Positions 1-9,357 of a stretch of 63,740 nt of DNA are shown here, one piece after another (the stretch's first letter is position 1; every line of letters begins with the position of its first letter). This stretch comes from Candidatus Thorarchaeota archaeon (GTDB taxonomy: Archaea > Asgardarchaeota > Thorarchaeia > Thorarchaeales > Thorarchaeaceae). The notes below the pieces were generated by a model. That model made no database searches. It saw only the letters and a list, made by a program, of their open reading frames with translations, and was not told the origin of the DNA. The stretch is taken from positions 1 to 63,740 of the forward strand of contig JAEOUN010000044.1 in NCBI GenBank assembly GCA_016839245.1. Reading direction: 5' to 3'. A program made the translations under genes and the position numbers.

Positions 1-454
1 TAGGTGCGATTCCAATTGAACAGGGCAATGAGGTCCGTATACGGATGTGCTCTTGAATTTCTTGAGCATATTTTATGGGACTTTCATACTCTGTTACTCC
101 CTCTGTTACCTCAATGTAAGCTTCATCTATACTGGCTCTCCGTACACAACGATTGTCAGCATACTCTCGCAAGATATCTATGAACTCATCTGATGCAAGT
201 AAATAGCTTTCAAACGAACCATCAACAAATGCAGCTTCTGGGCATAGACGATAAGCTTGTGAAACAGGCATACCAGCATGAATACCCTTAGCTCGAGCCT
301 CATATGAAGCAGCACGGACTACTCCTCGCCCATTTCCGCCTTTTGGATCATGTCCAACACATACTGCTCTTCCAATTAGCTCAGGATGGTTTCTATATTG
401 TTCTACAGACGCAAAAAAAGCATCCATATCTATGTGCATGATCCAGCGGGACAA
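1..454 (-). CDS. dinB: DNA polymerase IV (Y-family, DinB/Dpo4), N-terminal part, cut by window edge
   Basis: About 151 residues of the N-terminal catalytic half of a Y-family translesion polymerase; the rest lies beyond base 1. The reverse strand reads HIDMDAFFASVEQ right after the start, which is the first metal-binding carboxylate motif with the aromatic steric gate. Further on it reads RRASIDEAYIEV, the second catalytic Asp-Glu pair. Both are diagnostic for DinB. Two starts are possible: ATG at 439, or TTG at 454, which adds MSRWI. I chose TTG because family members usually carry a few residues before the HIDMD motif. The gene is divergent from the sensor kinase that follows, and the roughly 200 bases between them should hold both promoters. 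Confidence 0.9.
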   Translation of the reverse strand, partial: MSRWIMHIDMDAFFASVEQYRNHPELIGRAVCVGHDPKGGNGRGVVRAASYEARAKGIHAGMPVSQAYRLCPEAAFVDGSFESYLLASDEFIDILREYADNRCVRRASIDEAYIEVTEGVTEYESPIKYAQEIQEHIRIRTSLPCSIGIAP

Positions 455-659
455 TGAACTAACCCAGATATGTCTTCAAATAATGTCTATTTGCTTTTAC
501 TTGACATCCAAATACAAATGAGAGAACATCACAGTCCTAGAGAGTAGTCCGAAGATATTAATCCATTTTCAGTAGACCCATTTACATCCGAGAGAAGCCT
601 ATATGCACTTGTAGTTATTAGCTAAGTTGGCAATTAAGGGAAAAATCAGACGTGGTTTT

Positions 660-2933
660 ATGAAAACCGACCAACCACCAAATGAACAGATTCCTGAGTT
701 AAGTCAAAAAGAACAAGCAGCAACATATAGAGCATTAGTTGAATCTATGAACGATGGTTTTGGAATCATCAATGAAGAAGGAAAATTCACTTATGTCAAT
801 TTGAGATTTGCTAGAATGTTGGAATATAGTCCCGAAGAGATGGTTGGAAAAAGAATTGTCTATTTTCTTAATGATGACAATAAAAGAATCATAAGAGATA
901 ATATCAGACAAAGAACTGAAGGTCACGCAACTCAATATGAATTGGAATGGAGCAAAAAAGGAGGCGAATTGGTACCAACAATAGTATCAGGTACACCACT
1001 TATAGATGAAGAGGGCAAGCATAAGGGATCTTTTGCAGTAATCACAGATATTACTGAAATCAAGCAATCAAGAAAAGCACTTGAAGAAAGTAATGAGATG
1101 ATGGAGCGAATTTTCAATGAATCTCAACTTGGTGTCTTACTCTTTGATCCAAAGGGTGTGTTGATCAATGTCAATAGAGCTACCTTGGAAATAGTTGGAA
1201 TCAGTAATCGTAATGAGATTAATGGTCTATCCCTCTTTGATGATGTCAGTATTCCGAGAGATATCAAGGCGGATTTAATCCGAGGAAAACAGGTGAGATT
1301 TGAAATTGAATATAGTTTTGAAAAATTAGTAAGCAAATCAAGTAGAACAGGAACCATTGTTATTGACGCGTTTATAACACCATTAGGTTTGGAGGGAAAT
1401 GGTGACCTGAAAGGATATCTTTGTCAGATATTTGAAAAGACGGAATTTAGAAAGACAAAGGCGGCTCTTGAAGATACTGAAAAACGTTACCAACTACTAG
1501 CAGAAAATGTTACTGATGTAATTTACACAACAGACTTGGAGCTAAATGTCACATACCTCAGTTCTTCAGTTAAGTTACTTACTGGATATACTGCTGAAGA
1601 GTTAGTAGGTACATCATTAATTGAATTACTTACACCAGAATCTGTTTGGACTGCTATTGAAGAAATGAAAAAGGCATTAAATGAGGAATTGATAGCCGAC
1701 CAGACTCTTACAAAAGGAGAATCTCCGCCCATACAAATGAAATTGAAACGAAAGGATGGTTCAATTATCTGGATAGAAACAACACGAACATTCATGAGAA
1801 ATGAAAACAAAAAACCGACGGGAGTTCTCGGTGTCGCACGAAACATAGAGGATCGAAAAACAGCAGAAAAAGCAGTAATCAACTCGGAGCAAAAATACAG
1901 AGCACTTGTAGATCAATCACTTCAAGGAATAATGATTATTCAGGCAACTCCGCTTTCCATACTATTCACCAATCCTGCATTTGCGGGCTTTCTAAGACGA
2001 ACAGTAGATGAAGCACTTTCATTATCTTCTAAAGAGATACAATCTATTATACATCCTGATGACCTTGACATAGTTATGAAGAGATTTCAAGAACTTGTCA
2101 TGGGAGACCCACCAGCTAGTATACCTATGGCAATACGTGTCTTTCAAAAAGATGGTACAATGCAATGGTTAGAGATGTTTGGACGCCGTATAAAGTACGG
2201 AGAAACGGCAGCCTTGCAGCTTGTCGCTTTAAATGTAACAGATAGAATAAATGCCGAGAGGCATCTTCAGACTCAGAAAGAACGAGCCATGCTGTATCTC
2301 GATCTGATGTCGCACGATTTTAGAAATCAGTTACAGATAATCTTGGGAAGCACTATGGTTATGGAGATGAAGATACATGATTCTGAAGTAAGAAGACTAT
2401 TAGGTCAAATTACATCTGCCGTTGAACGATGTCAGAGTATGATCTCTAAAGTCAAAGTAACTGAACCATTAATGGCTGTGCCTTTGAAACCTCGAAAGCT
2501 TGGACCTGCATTAGAATCAGTTCTTTCTCAGATGATGGACCAGCATAGAGATGTTGATATCGCAATTACACTGAAAGCAGATAATGCAATTGTTAATGCA
2601 GACCAGTTTTTGGAACAACTTTTGGACAACATCATTGAGAACGCTATTGAACACAATCCGAAATCAGAACGTAAAGTCTGGATTGTTCTCGAAAAGAAAG
2701 GAGACGGGTATAATATATCGATTGCAGACAATGGCCCTGGTATCTCAGACGCACTTAAAATAGCAATATTCGATATATCTCGACGTTATGGTGGTGTAGG
2801 ACTTCATCAATCAAAGCAAATTTGTGACAAATATGGCGGTCGCATCAGCGTCCATGACCGTATTCAGAATCAAAGACAAAAAGGAGCAGAGTTTACGATC
2901 TGGTTGCCAATGCACCAAAACTCTAAGCATTGA
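660..2933 (+). CDS. Sensor histidine kinase with four PAS domains, soluble
   Basis: Cytoplasmic signalling kinase of 757 residues. Four consecutive PAS domains are visible (about 22-135, 145-265, 275-405, 412-530), each with the NxxF or FTYVN-type core and the WxE/T..DIT closing pattern. A dimerisation/phosphoacceptor segment with SHDFRNQL follows (His about residue 552), then a HATPase_c domain with the N box (IIENAIEHN), G1 (DNGPGIS) and G2 (YGGVGLHQSKQI) motifs. No membrane helix or receiver domain is present, and no response regulator is adjacent, so the partner is unknown. ATG at 660 is taken as the start; an in-frame TTG at 627 would add 11 residues. The 3' end overlaps the convergent dehydratase gene by 11 bases. 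The ligand cannot be read from the sequence. Confidence 0.9.
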   Translation: MKTDQPPNEQIPELSQKEQAATYRALVESMNDGFGIINEEGKFTYVNLRFARMLEYSPEEMVGKRIVYFLNDDNKRIIRDNIRQRTEGHATQYELEWSKKGGELVPTIVSGTPLIDEEGKHKGSFAVITDITEIKQSRKALEESNEMMERIFNESQLGVLLFDPKGVLINVNRATLEIVGISNRNEINGLSLFDDVSIPRDIKADLIRGKQVRFEIEYSFEKLVSKSSRTGTIVIDAFITPLGLEGNGDLKGYLCQIFEKTEFRKTKAALEDTEKRYQLLAENVTDVIYTTDLELNVTYLSSSVKLLTGYTAEELVGTSLIELLTPESVWTAIEEMKKALNEELIADQTLTKGESPPIQMKLKRKDGSIIWIETTRTFMRNENKKPTGVLGVARNIEDRKTAEKAVINSEQKYRALVDQSLQGIMIIQATPLSILFTNPAFAGFLRRTVDEALSLSSKEIQSIIHPDDLDIVMKRFQELVMGDPPASIPMAIRVFQKDGTMQWLEMFGRRIKYGETAALQLVALNVTDRINAERHLQTQKERAMLYLDLMSHDFRNQLQIILGSTMVMEMKIHDSEVRRLLGQITSAVERCQSMISKVKVTEPLMAVPLKPRKLGPALESVLSQMMDQHRDVDIAITLKADNAIVNADQFLEQLLDNIIENAIEHNPKSERKVWIVLEKKGDGYNISIADNGPGISDALKIAIFDISRRYGGVGLHQSKQICDKYGGRISVHDRIQNQRQKGAEFTIWLPMHQNSKH

Positions 2934-3888
2934 TGACTTTCTTGGAATAACTATCAAAGAACGCACTCAAATCAACATTACCGCCACTAATAATAACGCC
3001 TATTCGTTTTCTTTCAATATCGTCACATTTTTTTAGGAGACCAGCTAAAGAAACTGCTCCAGAGGGTTCTACAACAAGCTTCATCCTTTCCCAGAGTAAT
3101 CTCATGGCATTGATAATTTCAATTTCCTTTACTAATACAATCTCATCAACATATCTTCTAATTATCTCAAATGTGATTTCGCCCAATTGTGTTCGAAGAC
3201 CATCAGCAATTGTATTAGGATTGATGCTTGGGAGTATCTCGTTAGCTTTGATTGATCGGTACGCATCATCAGCATTTTCAGGTTCAACGGCAATTACTCT
3301 TGCATCGGAACACAGATTTTTTGCAGCTATTGCGGTGCCACTTACTAGTCCTCCACCACCTACTGGAGCAAAGATGTAGTCAAGAGGGCCGGTTTCTTCA
3401 ATGAGTTCAAGTGCTGCAGTACCAGCTCCAGCTATTATTCTTGGATCATTATAGGGATGAATAAGTGTAAAACCATGCATCTCGATCAACTCTTTTGCCA
3501 CTGCTACTCGACTCTCTGTGCTGTTCTCACAGAAGACAATTTCAGCACTATACCCTCTAGTAGCATTTACTTTTACTGCTGGTGAGTTTTTGGGCATCAC
3601 GATTGTAGCCTTTACTCCTAACATAGAAGCAGCCAAAGCCAATGCCTGAGCGTGGTTGCCTGAGGAATGAGCAATAACTCCGCGTTCTTTTTCCTCTTCG
3701 CTTAGCTGAGATACTGCATTATAGGCACCTCGAAATTTGAATGCTCCAACTCTCTGAAAGTTTTCACACTTGAAATACACTTCACAACCAGTTATTCGAT
3801 CAATGGTCGTAGAACTCATAACAGGAGTCTTCTCAATCTTATCTCGAATTCTATTATGCGCCTGGCGAATATCAGAGAGCGTAATCAT
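2923..3888 (-). CDS. Threonine/serine dehydratase (PLP fold type II), catabolic form
   Basis: A 321-residue PLP enzyme of the threonine ammonia-lyase/serine racemase family, expected to deaminate L-threonine to 2-oxobutyrate (or serine to pyruvate). The PLP lysine sits in FKFRGA (Lys51), the substrate-carboxylate loop is SSGNHAQ (about 75-81), and the phosphate-binding glycine loop GGGG is at 177-180. The protein ends right after the catalytic domain, without the C-terminal ACT-like regulatory domain of biosynthetic IlvA. This points to a TdcB-like degradative enzyme or a serine racemase, which sequence alone does not separate. It starts at ATG 3888 and is convergent with the PAS kinase. Confidence 0.88.
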   Translation of the reverse strand: MITLSDIRQAHNRIRDKIEKTPVMSSTTIDRITGCEVYFKCENFQRVGAFKFRGAYNAVSQLSEEEKERGVIAHSSGNHAQALALAASMLGVKATIVMPKNSPAVKVNATRGYSAEIVFCENSTESRVAVAKELIEMHGFTLIHPYNDPRIIAGAGTAALELIEETGPLDYIFAPVGGGGLVSGTAIAAKNLCSDARVIAVEPENADDAYRSIKANEILPSINPNTIADGLRTQLGEITFEIIRRYVDEIVLVKEIEIINAMRLLWERMKLVVEPSGAVSLAGLLKKCDDIERKRIGVIISGGNVDLSAFFDSYSKKVINA

Positions 3889-4029
3889 AATTTCCCAATG
3901 ATTAGTAACACAAAAAAGGATTACTTCAATCTCTGAATTGGCTAAGAAGAGTTTAACACGTGAATTGATTTTATGAACGAATACTTAGCATCATCTTCTA
4001 ACTGAATTCTAAAAAAAGGTGTTCTATCT

Positions 4030-4521
4030 ATGAGAGATATTCGACGGAAGGAAAAATCGATAGATGATACAGATGAAATGATTTCAATTGTTACTAATGC
4101 GAAGTACATCACACTAGCGATGTGCAATAAGAATGAACCATATCTCGTTACTTTAAGTCATGGATATGATATCCAAAAGAACTGCATCTATTTTCATTGT
4201 GCGCAGGAGGGAAAGAAGATTGATATCTTAAAGAAAAATGATATAGTCTGGGGGCAAGCCATGCAAGATGAAGGGTACGCTAAGGGTTCATGTGATCATC
4301 TGTATGCTACCACTCAATTTAGAGGGAGAGTTACCTTTGTTCATGATATTAAGGAAAAGGAATACGCACTTAAAACAATGATTCAATCTCTTGAACCGGA
4401 TCCCGAAAAAGTAATTCGAGAGCAGATCTCTGAGAGCTCCCTAAAGAGAGTTAATATTGGAAGAATTGATATTGACTACATGAGTGGAAAGAAATCAAAA
4501 GAAGTAATCATCTCTTTGTAG
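4030..4521 (+). CDS. Pyridoxamine 5'-phosphate oxidase-like (FMN split-barrel) protein
   Basis: A 163-residue protein with the layout of the FMN-binding split-barrel/NimA-like family. It has an N-terminal helix, a strand segment YITLAMCNKNEPYLVTLSHGY, then IYFHCAQEGKKIDILKKN, which is the typical IYFHGAxxGxK flavin-phosphate contact region of these proteins. A Cys-containing VWGQAM strand and a TTQFRGRVTFV strand follow. Such proteins bind FMN and are poorly characterised oxidoreductases; the substrate cannot be assigned. It stands alone on the plus strand, and its 3' end overlaps the convergent ACT-domain gene by 14 bases. Confidence 0.8.
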   Translation: MRDIRRKEKSIDDTDEMISIVTNAKYITLAMCNKNEPYLVTLSHGYDIQKNCIYFHCAQEGKKIDILKKNDIVWGQAMQDEGYAKGSCDHLYATTQFRGRVTFVHDIKEKEYALKTMIQSLEPDPEKVIREQISESSLKRVNIGRIDIDYMSGKKSKEVIISL

Positions 4522-4915
4522 AATCTGATACTTCTTCAAGAATTTTTAAAGCTTCAAAGACCAGTGAATATGGTACAAAAAGATGATCATGATAATATGC
4601 AGATACTACGTTGACACTTATGCCAGACTCCGCTAGTATTTTGGTAACTATTGCGAGGAGTCCAACAGCTTCGAGGTCTGAATGTACAGATAGCGTCAAT
4701 AATCCCCAAATATTATCAAAGGTCAAGGAGTGTTGAAGAGCGATATCCTTTAAGACGACTATTGTTACACCCTCGGATTCTCTGAATACTAAGAGCGGGG
4801 TATCTCCAAAAGCTTGAAGTTCTTGCGAGTCAATTGAACAGAAGACGAATTCACCTGGAATGTGTCGTGGTTCAAGATTCTCTAAAAGTGCGGGTAGGTC
4901 TCTAATAGCGTTCAT
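4508..4915 (-). CDS. ACT domain-containing protein
   Basis: A 135-residue protein that appears to contain a tandem ACT fold of the small stand-alone type (COG3603-like). The second half reads WGLLTLSVHSDLEAVGLLAIVTKIL and then AESGISVNVVSAYYHDHLFVP, the strand-helix-strand pattern with the Gly-Ile/Val amino-acid-binding turn. These proteins bind small ligands, often amino acids, and have no catalytic domain. Its place behind a threonine/serine dehydratase lacking an ACT domain is suggestive but not proof of partnership. Start ATG 4915; 3' overlap of 14 bases with the convergent flavin protein. Confidence 0.75.
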   Translation of the reverse strand: MNAIRDLPALLENLEPRHIPGEFVFCSIDSQELQAFGDTPLLVFRESEGVTIVVLKDIALQHSLTFDNIWGLLTLSVHSDLEAVGLLAIVTKILAESGISVNVVSAYYHDHLFVPYSLVFEALKILEEVSDSTKR

Positions 4916-5093
4916 ACTCTTTCATTCATTCCCTGTTGCTTAATCACATCAACCGATATTCAAACGACCTCTGAATCGCTTCGTTATGAAATCTATGGTA
5001 TGATATTAAATTTAAGCCGAGAACATAAAGCTAAAAGGTACATCAAAAAGCCAAGGCTTTAATGCTACAGAGAGGTGGATAGATATTCTGAAG

Positions 5094-6521
5094 GTGCAAC
5101 GACGAGAGCTTACAAGTGTTGGCGTAGATATTGGTACATCAACTTCTCATGTTGTTTTTAGTAGGATAATACTTGAAAAAGACAGGAATACACCAACAGA
5201 GAAATTTGAGATTGTATCTCGAGAAATTCTTCACTCAGGGCCAATCCATCTCACACCATTTAAAGATCCAAAACATATTGATTTTGAAGGGCTCAGAGAC
5301 CTTCTACTTGAGGATTACCAAGCCGCAGGCATCGGAGTGACTGAGATAGATACAGGAGCAGTCATTATTACTGGTGAAACTGCAAAGAAAGAGAATGCAG
5401 AATGGATTGTTAATGCGTTAGCAGGTGAAACCGGCAAATTCGTTGCGGCCACAGCGGGACCAAATTTTGAATCAGTACTTGCAGCCTATGGATCAGGAGC
5501 TGTAACAAGATCTGCAGAGTTGAAGAAGACAATCATGAATGTGGACATAGGAGGAGGCTCTTCTAATATTGCAGTTTGTGCAGAAGGAAGAATCCTTGGA
5601 ACAGCAGCAATCAATGTTGGTGGAAGACTTGTCGCCACGAATGACGACAGTGTAGTCATAAGACTTGAAGAAACAGGTAAGAAAATTGCAGCCTTGCTAG
5701 GTATTGAGATTAATGTAGGTGAATTGCTAAATCAGGATGAAATGAAGAAAATTGCTGATGAACTAGCTGAAGCATTACTTGAAAGTATGTTAGGAAAGGT
5801 GACTAGAGAGAGCACACGATTATTAATGATGACCTCATCACTATCATATGAGGATCATGTAGATATGATAACGTTTTCAGGAGGTGTTGCAGAATATTAC
5901 TATGGTGTTGAAAAGAAACAATTCAATGATATAGGATACCTGCTTGCAGAATCTATAAAGACAAAGGCTAATGAGTTGCAATTGCCAATTGCAGAACCAG
6001 ACCAGAGAATTAGAGCAACAGTCATTGGAGCAGGTAGTTTTAGCCTGCAAGTAAGTGGATCAACAACTTTCCTCTCATCAGGTCTACAATACCCAATAAG
6101 GAATCTACCAGTTATAGTTCCTCATACTCCGGGACGAAAAGCATCTGAAATTGCAGTTCAGAGAGCAATTGAATTGGCGATCAAAAGATTCGATCTTCGA
6201 GAAGGGGATGATAGAATGATACTCTCATTCAAAGATGCAGTCAGGCCATCATATGAGAATTTGATGAAATTTGCCAAGGGTGTGGTTGCAGCATTACCTA
6301 ACACTATAGCAAAAAATCAACCAATCATGATGTGTTTCGATACAGATATTGGAAATAGCGTGGGGAATATAATGCGAAGAGAAACGGGCATAACCAATGA
6401 AATTCTATCGATAGATGAAATATCTTTGAATGAAGGCGACTTCATAGATATTGGAGCTCCAATTATCGAAGATGTAGTTGTACCGATTGTAGTGAAAACG
6501 CTAGTTTTTGAAAACAGCTAA
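5094..6521 (+). CDS. eutA: Ethanolamine ammonia-lyase reactivating factor EutA-like ATPase
   Basis: A 475-residue actin/Hsp70-fold ATPase. The two phosphate loops are visible: VGVDIGTSTSHVVFS near residue 9 and NVDIGGGSSNIAV near residue 149. Its spacing and its C-terminal half (SGSTTFLSSG, LPVIVPH) are those of EutA. In bacteria EutA swaps damaged adenosylcobalamin out of ethanolamine ammonia-lyase. The lyase subunits EutB and EutC are not in this window, so it is an orphan here, and it might reactivate another B12 enzyme. It starts at GTG 5094, with a weak GAGGTGG-like site about 15 bases upstream. Neighbours give no functional link. Confidence 0.85.
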   Translation: MQRRELTSVGVDIGTSTSHVVFSRIILEKDRNTPTEKFEIVSREILHSGPIHLTPFKDPKHIDFEGLRDLLLEDYQAAGIGVTEIDTGAVIITGETAKKENAEWIVNALAGETGKFVAATAGPNFESVLAAYGSGAVTRSAELKKTIMNVDIGGGSSNIAVCAEGRILGTAAINVGGRLVATNDDSVVIRLEETGKKIAALLGIEINVGELLNQDEMKKIADELAEALLESMLGKVTRESTRLLMMTSSLSYEDHVDMITFSGGVAEYYYGVEKKQFNDIGYLLAESIKTKANELQLPIAEPDQRIRATVIGAGSFSLQVSGSTTFLSSGLQYPIRNLPVIVPHTPGRKASEIAVQRAIELAIKRFDLREGDDRMILSFKDAVRPSYENLMKFAKGVVAALPNTIAKNQPIMMCFDTDIGNSVGNIMRRETGITNEILSIDEISLNEGDFIDIGAPIIEDVVVPIVVKTLVFENS

Positions 6522-6538
6522 GATATCTGAATAAGAGA

Positions 6539-7747
6539 TCACTCATCATCTCTCTTCGTAAGTTTCTTGAGTTTTGAGGTTACTCGATAACGAATTGGAA
6601 CCTTGACAAGGGTCTCATTATTTCGATATGGAGTTTCAGGTGTTGAGAACAATCCTTCATCACCCGGTGTTTGTTTTTCTTCTTTGTCCCACCAATAGTG
6701 ATGTTCTTCATCAGTCCAAATCGTATCTAATTGACCAACCATCGGTTTATGGAATCTTGCTATAAGTAATCCAAAGAAGAAAATGGAGGGTATTGGAATT
6801 AGAAGTGTATTGTATCCTATTGATATAGCATAATAATAGACAGGAATAAAGATATGGATCATAAGAGGGAGAAAAGTTGCCAGGACCCCAACTAGCTGCA
6901 GTCTATTTTTGGTGATTTGCTTCTTCAAATACTGATAAATCTCTCGAACAAAATAAAAATTACCTGCATAATATAGTGCCATCATTTGCATCGAACCTAG
7001 ACCAACAACCCCTCCATAAACATAGATGTATGAATTGGAATCAAAGACATTGCTGTAATATGTTATGTAGAAAAGTAAACTCGAAATATTTACTGCAATT
7101 TGATAATAATAATCCATTCTTAAAATGAACGGAGAGAAGCATAAAACAGCCCACAAAATCCTTGCTAATCGTCTTTCTCTTTTTATTTCCAAATCAGGTA
7201 GTTCTAATATCTCAGACATACTTCTATCATGAAAGTCGATTGGACTCGCTATTGATACGCTCATTCGTTCAATTAAAGGAAGAATAATGAATACCCCAAT
7301 TACAAGGGTAGGATAGATAGTCAATTTAGAGGTGAGAAGATAATAATCACTGTTCCAATAATTACTCCCACCCGTTAAATAAGGCAAGACAAAGGCAGCA
7401 ACAGCTACTGCTTCTAAGACAATTGCGATACACACGGCAAAACCCATTTTCCAGTATGATTTGTTTAAGCGAATGTGTTCTATTTTATAATTGTATACAA
7501 AGCCAGGGAAGGATACAATTAATGCGAGAAGCAGATTTCGAAAAATGATCCCAGGCAGATATCCACTCAGAATCATTTCAGCCCTGACATATCCGACGCT
7601 CTCGAATATTGAAGTCAAGAGGAAGCCTGATGTTAATGTATAGAATAATCCATCTACATAAGAAAGATTGAGGGTCAAAGGCATAAGCATAATTGCTAGG
7701 AATTTTGAAACCATTGAAGCAGTAAGATGAAAATCCCTACGAGGCAA
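6539..7747 (-). CDS. Polytopic membrane protein of unknown function
   Basis: A 402-residue integral membrane protein with about ten hydrophobic segments spread over residues 10-335 and a hydrophilic C-terminal tail of about 65 residues rich in Glu, Thr and Arg. I recognise no family motif. The start is TTG 7747: a GGAGAG ribosome site lies 8 bases before it, whereas the next ATG (7714) has no site. It converges with eutA, 17 bases apart. It could be a channel, transporter or membrane scaffold; nothing visible decides this. Confidence 0.7.
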   Translation of the reverse strand: MPRRDFHLTASMVSKFLAIMLMPLTLNLSYVDGLFYTLTSGFLLTSIFESVGYVRAEMILSGYLPGIIFRNLLLALIVSFPGFVYNYKIEHIRLNKSYWKMGFAVCIAIVLEAVAVAAFVLPYLTGGSNYWNSDYYLLTSKLTIYPTLVIGVFIILPLIERMSVSIASPIDFHDRSMSEILELPDLEIKRERRLARILWAVLCFSPFILRMDYYYQIAVNISSLLFYITYYSNVFDSNSYIYVYGGVVGLGSMQMMALYYAGNFYFVREIYQYLKKQITKNRLQLVGVLATFLPLMIHIFIPVYYYAISIGYNTLLIPIPSIFFFGLLIARFHKPMVGQLDTIWTDEEHHYWWDKEEKQTPGDEGLFSTPETPYRNNETLVKVPIRYRVTSKLKKLTKRDDE

Positions 7748-7870
7748 TTATTATACTCTCCAAGATATCAAATAATCAAAGCCTAATAAAAATGTGTAAC
7801 CAAGAATAACTCAATAGTATGAAACTATTAAAATAAGATATTGTTTTATATATTCCAGAGGTTAAGAACG

Positions 7871-8782
7871 TTGCAGACAACGCCCCCAAACTTCTTTAGT
7901 GATCCGATCGGATATATTCAATATTATTGGATTCAACTCGTTCCTTATGTGATATTAATAATTTCATTAATTATTTTGATAGTCCTGTACTTCGTTATCA
8001 CTAGATTACTCAGAAAATCATTACGGAGTGTAGGTATGGGAATAGAAGCTTCAACAGGCATTGTCTTAATTCTTAGACTCATCTTTTTCATAGCTGCTGT
8101 TTCTATTGTCGTTACCACATTTCAAACAAACTTTGCAACTGTGCTCTCACTAAGCGCAATTTTCGGTACTGCAATTGGTTTGGCTTTCTCTCAAGCTTTG
8201 GGGAATATTGTCAGTGGTTTGTACGTTCTTACAGCGCGACCATTCAAAGTCGGAGATTATGTGAAAATTGGTGGTATTGAAGGCATTGTTCAGGAGATTA
8301 CGCTGAATTATACAAGAATGCTTTTAGCTGACGAAACCACTGAGCTTGTACCAAATAGCAAGGTCGTTTCAAGTGAGGTAGCAAATTATAGAATTGATAT
8401 AAGCAAATTCATTAAAACCAAAGAGGCTGAAGAGGCAGAAGAAGGTGTTTCAACAAGTCGCGGGAGAAACTATGTACGCCAACTTGATGATGCACTCGTC
8501 AGACTTCGTAGGATGACTAGCGTAAAAGAGGCTTATAGATATACATTTGATCTTAATCTTCATATGAGTTATAATCAGAAGGCTATGATGAAATGGTTTG
8601 ATAAAATCTGCGATAAATGGTCTGAAATCTTTGTTACGAGACCTGCATATCAGATATGGGCAAAACCAAGTGCGGCAGTGACTTACAGATTTTCTTACAT
8701 TGTAGAAGACCCAATGATAATCATCAGAAAAGGATCAGACTTCTTGAATGATTTACTAGAGAAATACTTTGAAGGACCATGA
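7871..8782 (+). CDS. MscS-family mechanosensitive channel
   Basis: A 303-residue small-conductance mechanosensitive channel expected to release solutes under osmotic downshock. It has two or three N-terminal membrane helices followed by the pore-lining TM3 rich in Gly/Ala (GTAIGLAFSQALGNIVSGL), then RPFKVGDYVKIGGIEGIVQEI, the beta-domain signature of the family. A soluble alpha/beta C-terminal domain follows. The frame stays open back to TTG 7841, but that stretch looks like promoter (AAATAAGATATTG, TTTATATAT). A GAGGT site lies 7 bases before TTG 7871, so I prefer the latter. It ends 5 bases before the convergent trmO. Confidence 0.88.
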   Translation: MQTTPPNFFSDPIGYIQYYWIQLVPYVILIISLIILIVLYFVITRLLRKSLRSVGMGIEASTGIVLILRLIFFIAAVSIVVTTFQTNFATVLSLSAIFGTAIGLAFSQALGNIVSGLYVLTARPFKVGDYVKIGGIEGIVQEITLNYTRMLLADETTELVPNSKVVSSEVANYRIDISKFIKTKEAEEAEEGVSTSRGRNYVRQLDDALVRLRRMTSVKEAYRYTFDLNLHMSYNQKAMMKWFDKICDKWSEIFVTRPAYQIWAKPSAAVTYRFSYIVEDPMIIIRKGSDFLNDLLEKYFEGP

Positions 8783-8787
8783 CTATT

Positions 8788-9222
8788 TCAACAATATCTT
8801 GGCTGTAAATCACGAAACCATGTTGCGACCTTGGCATTCTCAACTCTATCTGAGGATGGCAAATATGGTTTAATATCAAGTACTGGAGAATCAGAATCAG
8901 CATCTATGTAATCAATTACGATTCGTTTATTCACCGGATCCAGTGAATCTATTTTTACAATTGTATGACCAATAGGATTAGGTCGTGATGAAGAACGACA
9001 AGCAAATACACCTGTAGGATCATTTCCTTTCTTTTTAGGCGGCATTGCTAAAACTGCCTTTCTGTCTGAAGGATTATCTCGTCTGTCAATCCACCAAAGA
9101 ATTATTGCATGTGAGAATCTTTCAAGATGTGTTGTAGCATCCCAATATTCATCTATAATTGCAATAGTTACTTGTGATTGTGATTTCTTTACATAACCAA
9201 TTGGAATTACTGAAAATTCCAT
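8788..9222 (-). CDS. trmO: tRNA N6-threonylcarbamoyladenosine methyltransferase TrmO-like (TsaA/VirR fold)
   Basis: A 144-residue SAM-dependent methyltransferase of the TrmO/YaeB family, which methylates t6A37 in some threonine tRNAs. Diagnostic segments are VIPIGYVKK at the N terminus, ERFSHAIILWWIDRR, and GVFACRSSSRPNPIG, the conserved SAM-binding loop near residue 80. Only the core domain is present, which is normal for archaeal members. ATG 9222 is chosen because GGTGAT lies 4 bases upstream; an upstream TTG at 9240 would include that site in the coding region. Confidence 0.87.
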   Translation of the reverse strand: MEFSVIPIGYVKKSQSQVTIAIIDEYWDATTHLERFSHAIILWWIDRRDNPSDRKAVLAMPPKKKGNDPTGVFACRSSSRPNPIGHTIVKIDSLDPVNKRIVIDYIDADSDSPVLDIKPYLPSSDRVENAKVATWFRDLQPRYC

Positions 9223-9357
9223 TATAATCACCCATCTCAAAACAAGAGAATTATACAGAATTGGCTATTACTGCATACAGATATGAGTATAACTGAAAGA
9301 AATATTATAGATGATATTGCTTTGAAATTGCCAAATCATCTTGACAACGGCTTACAT

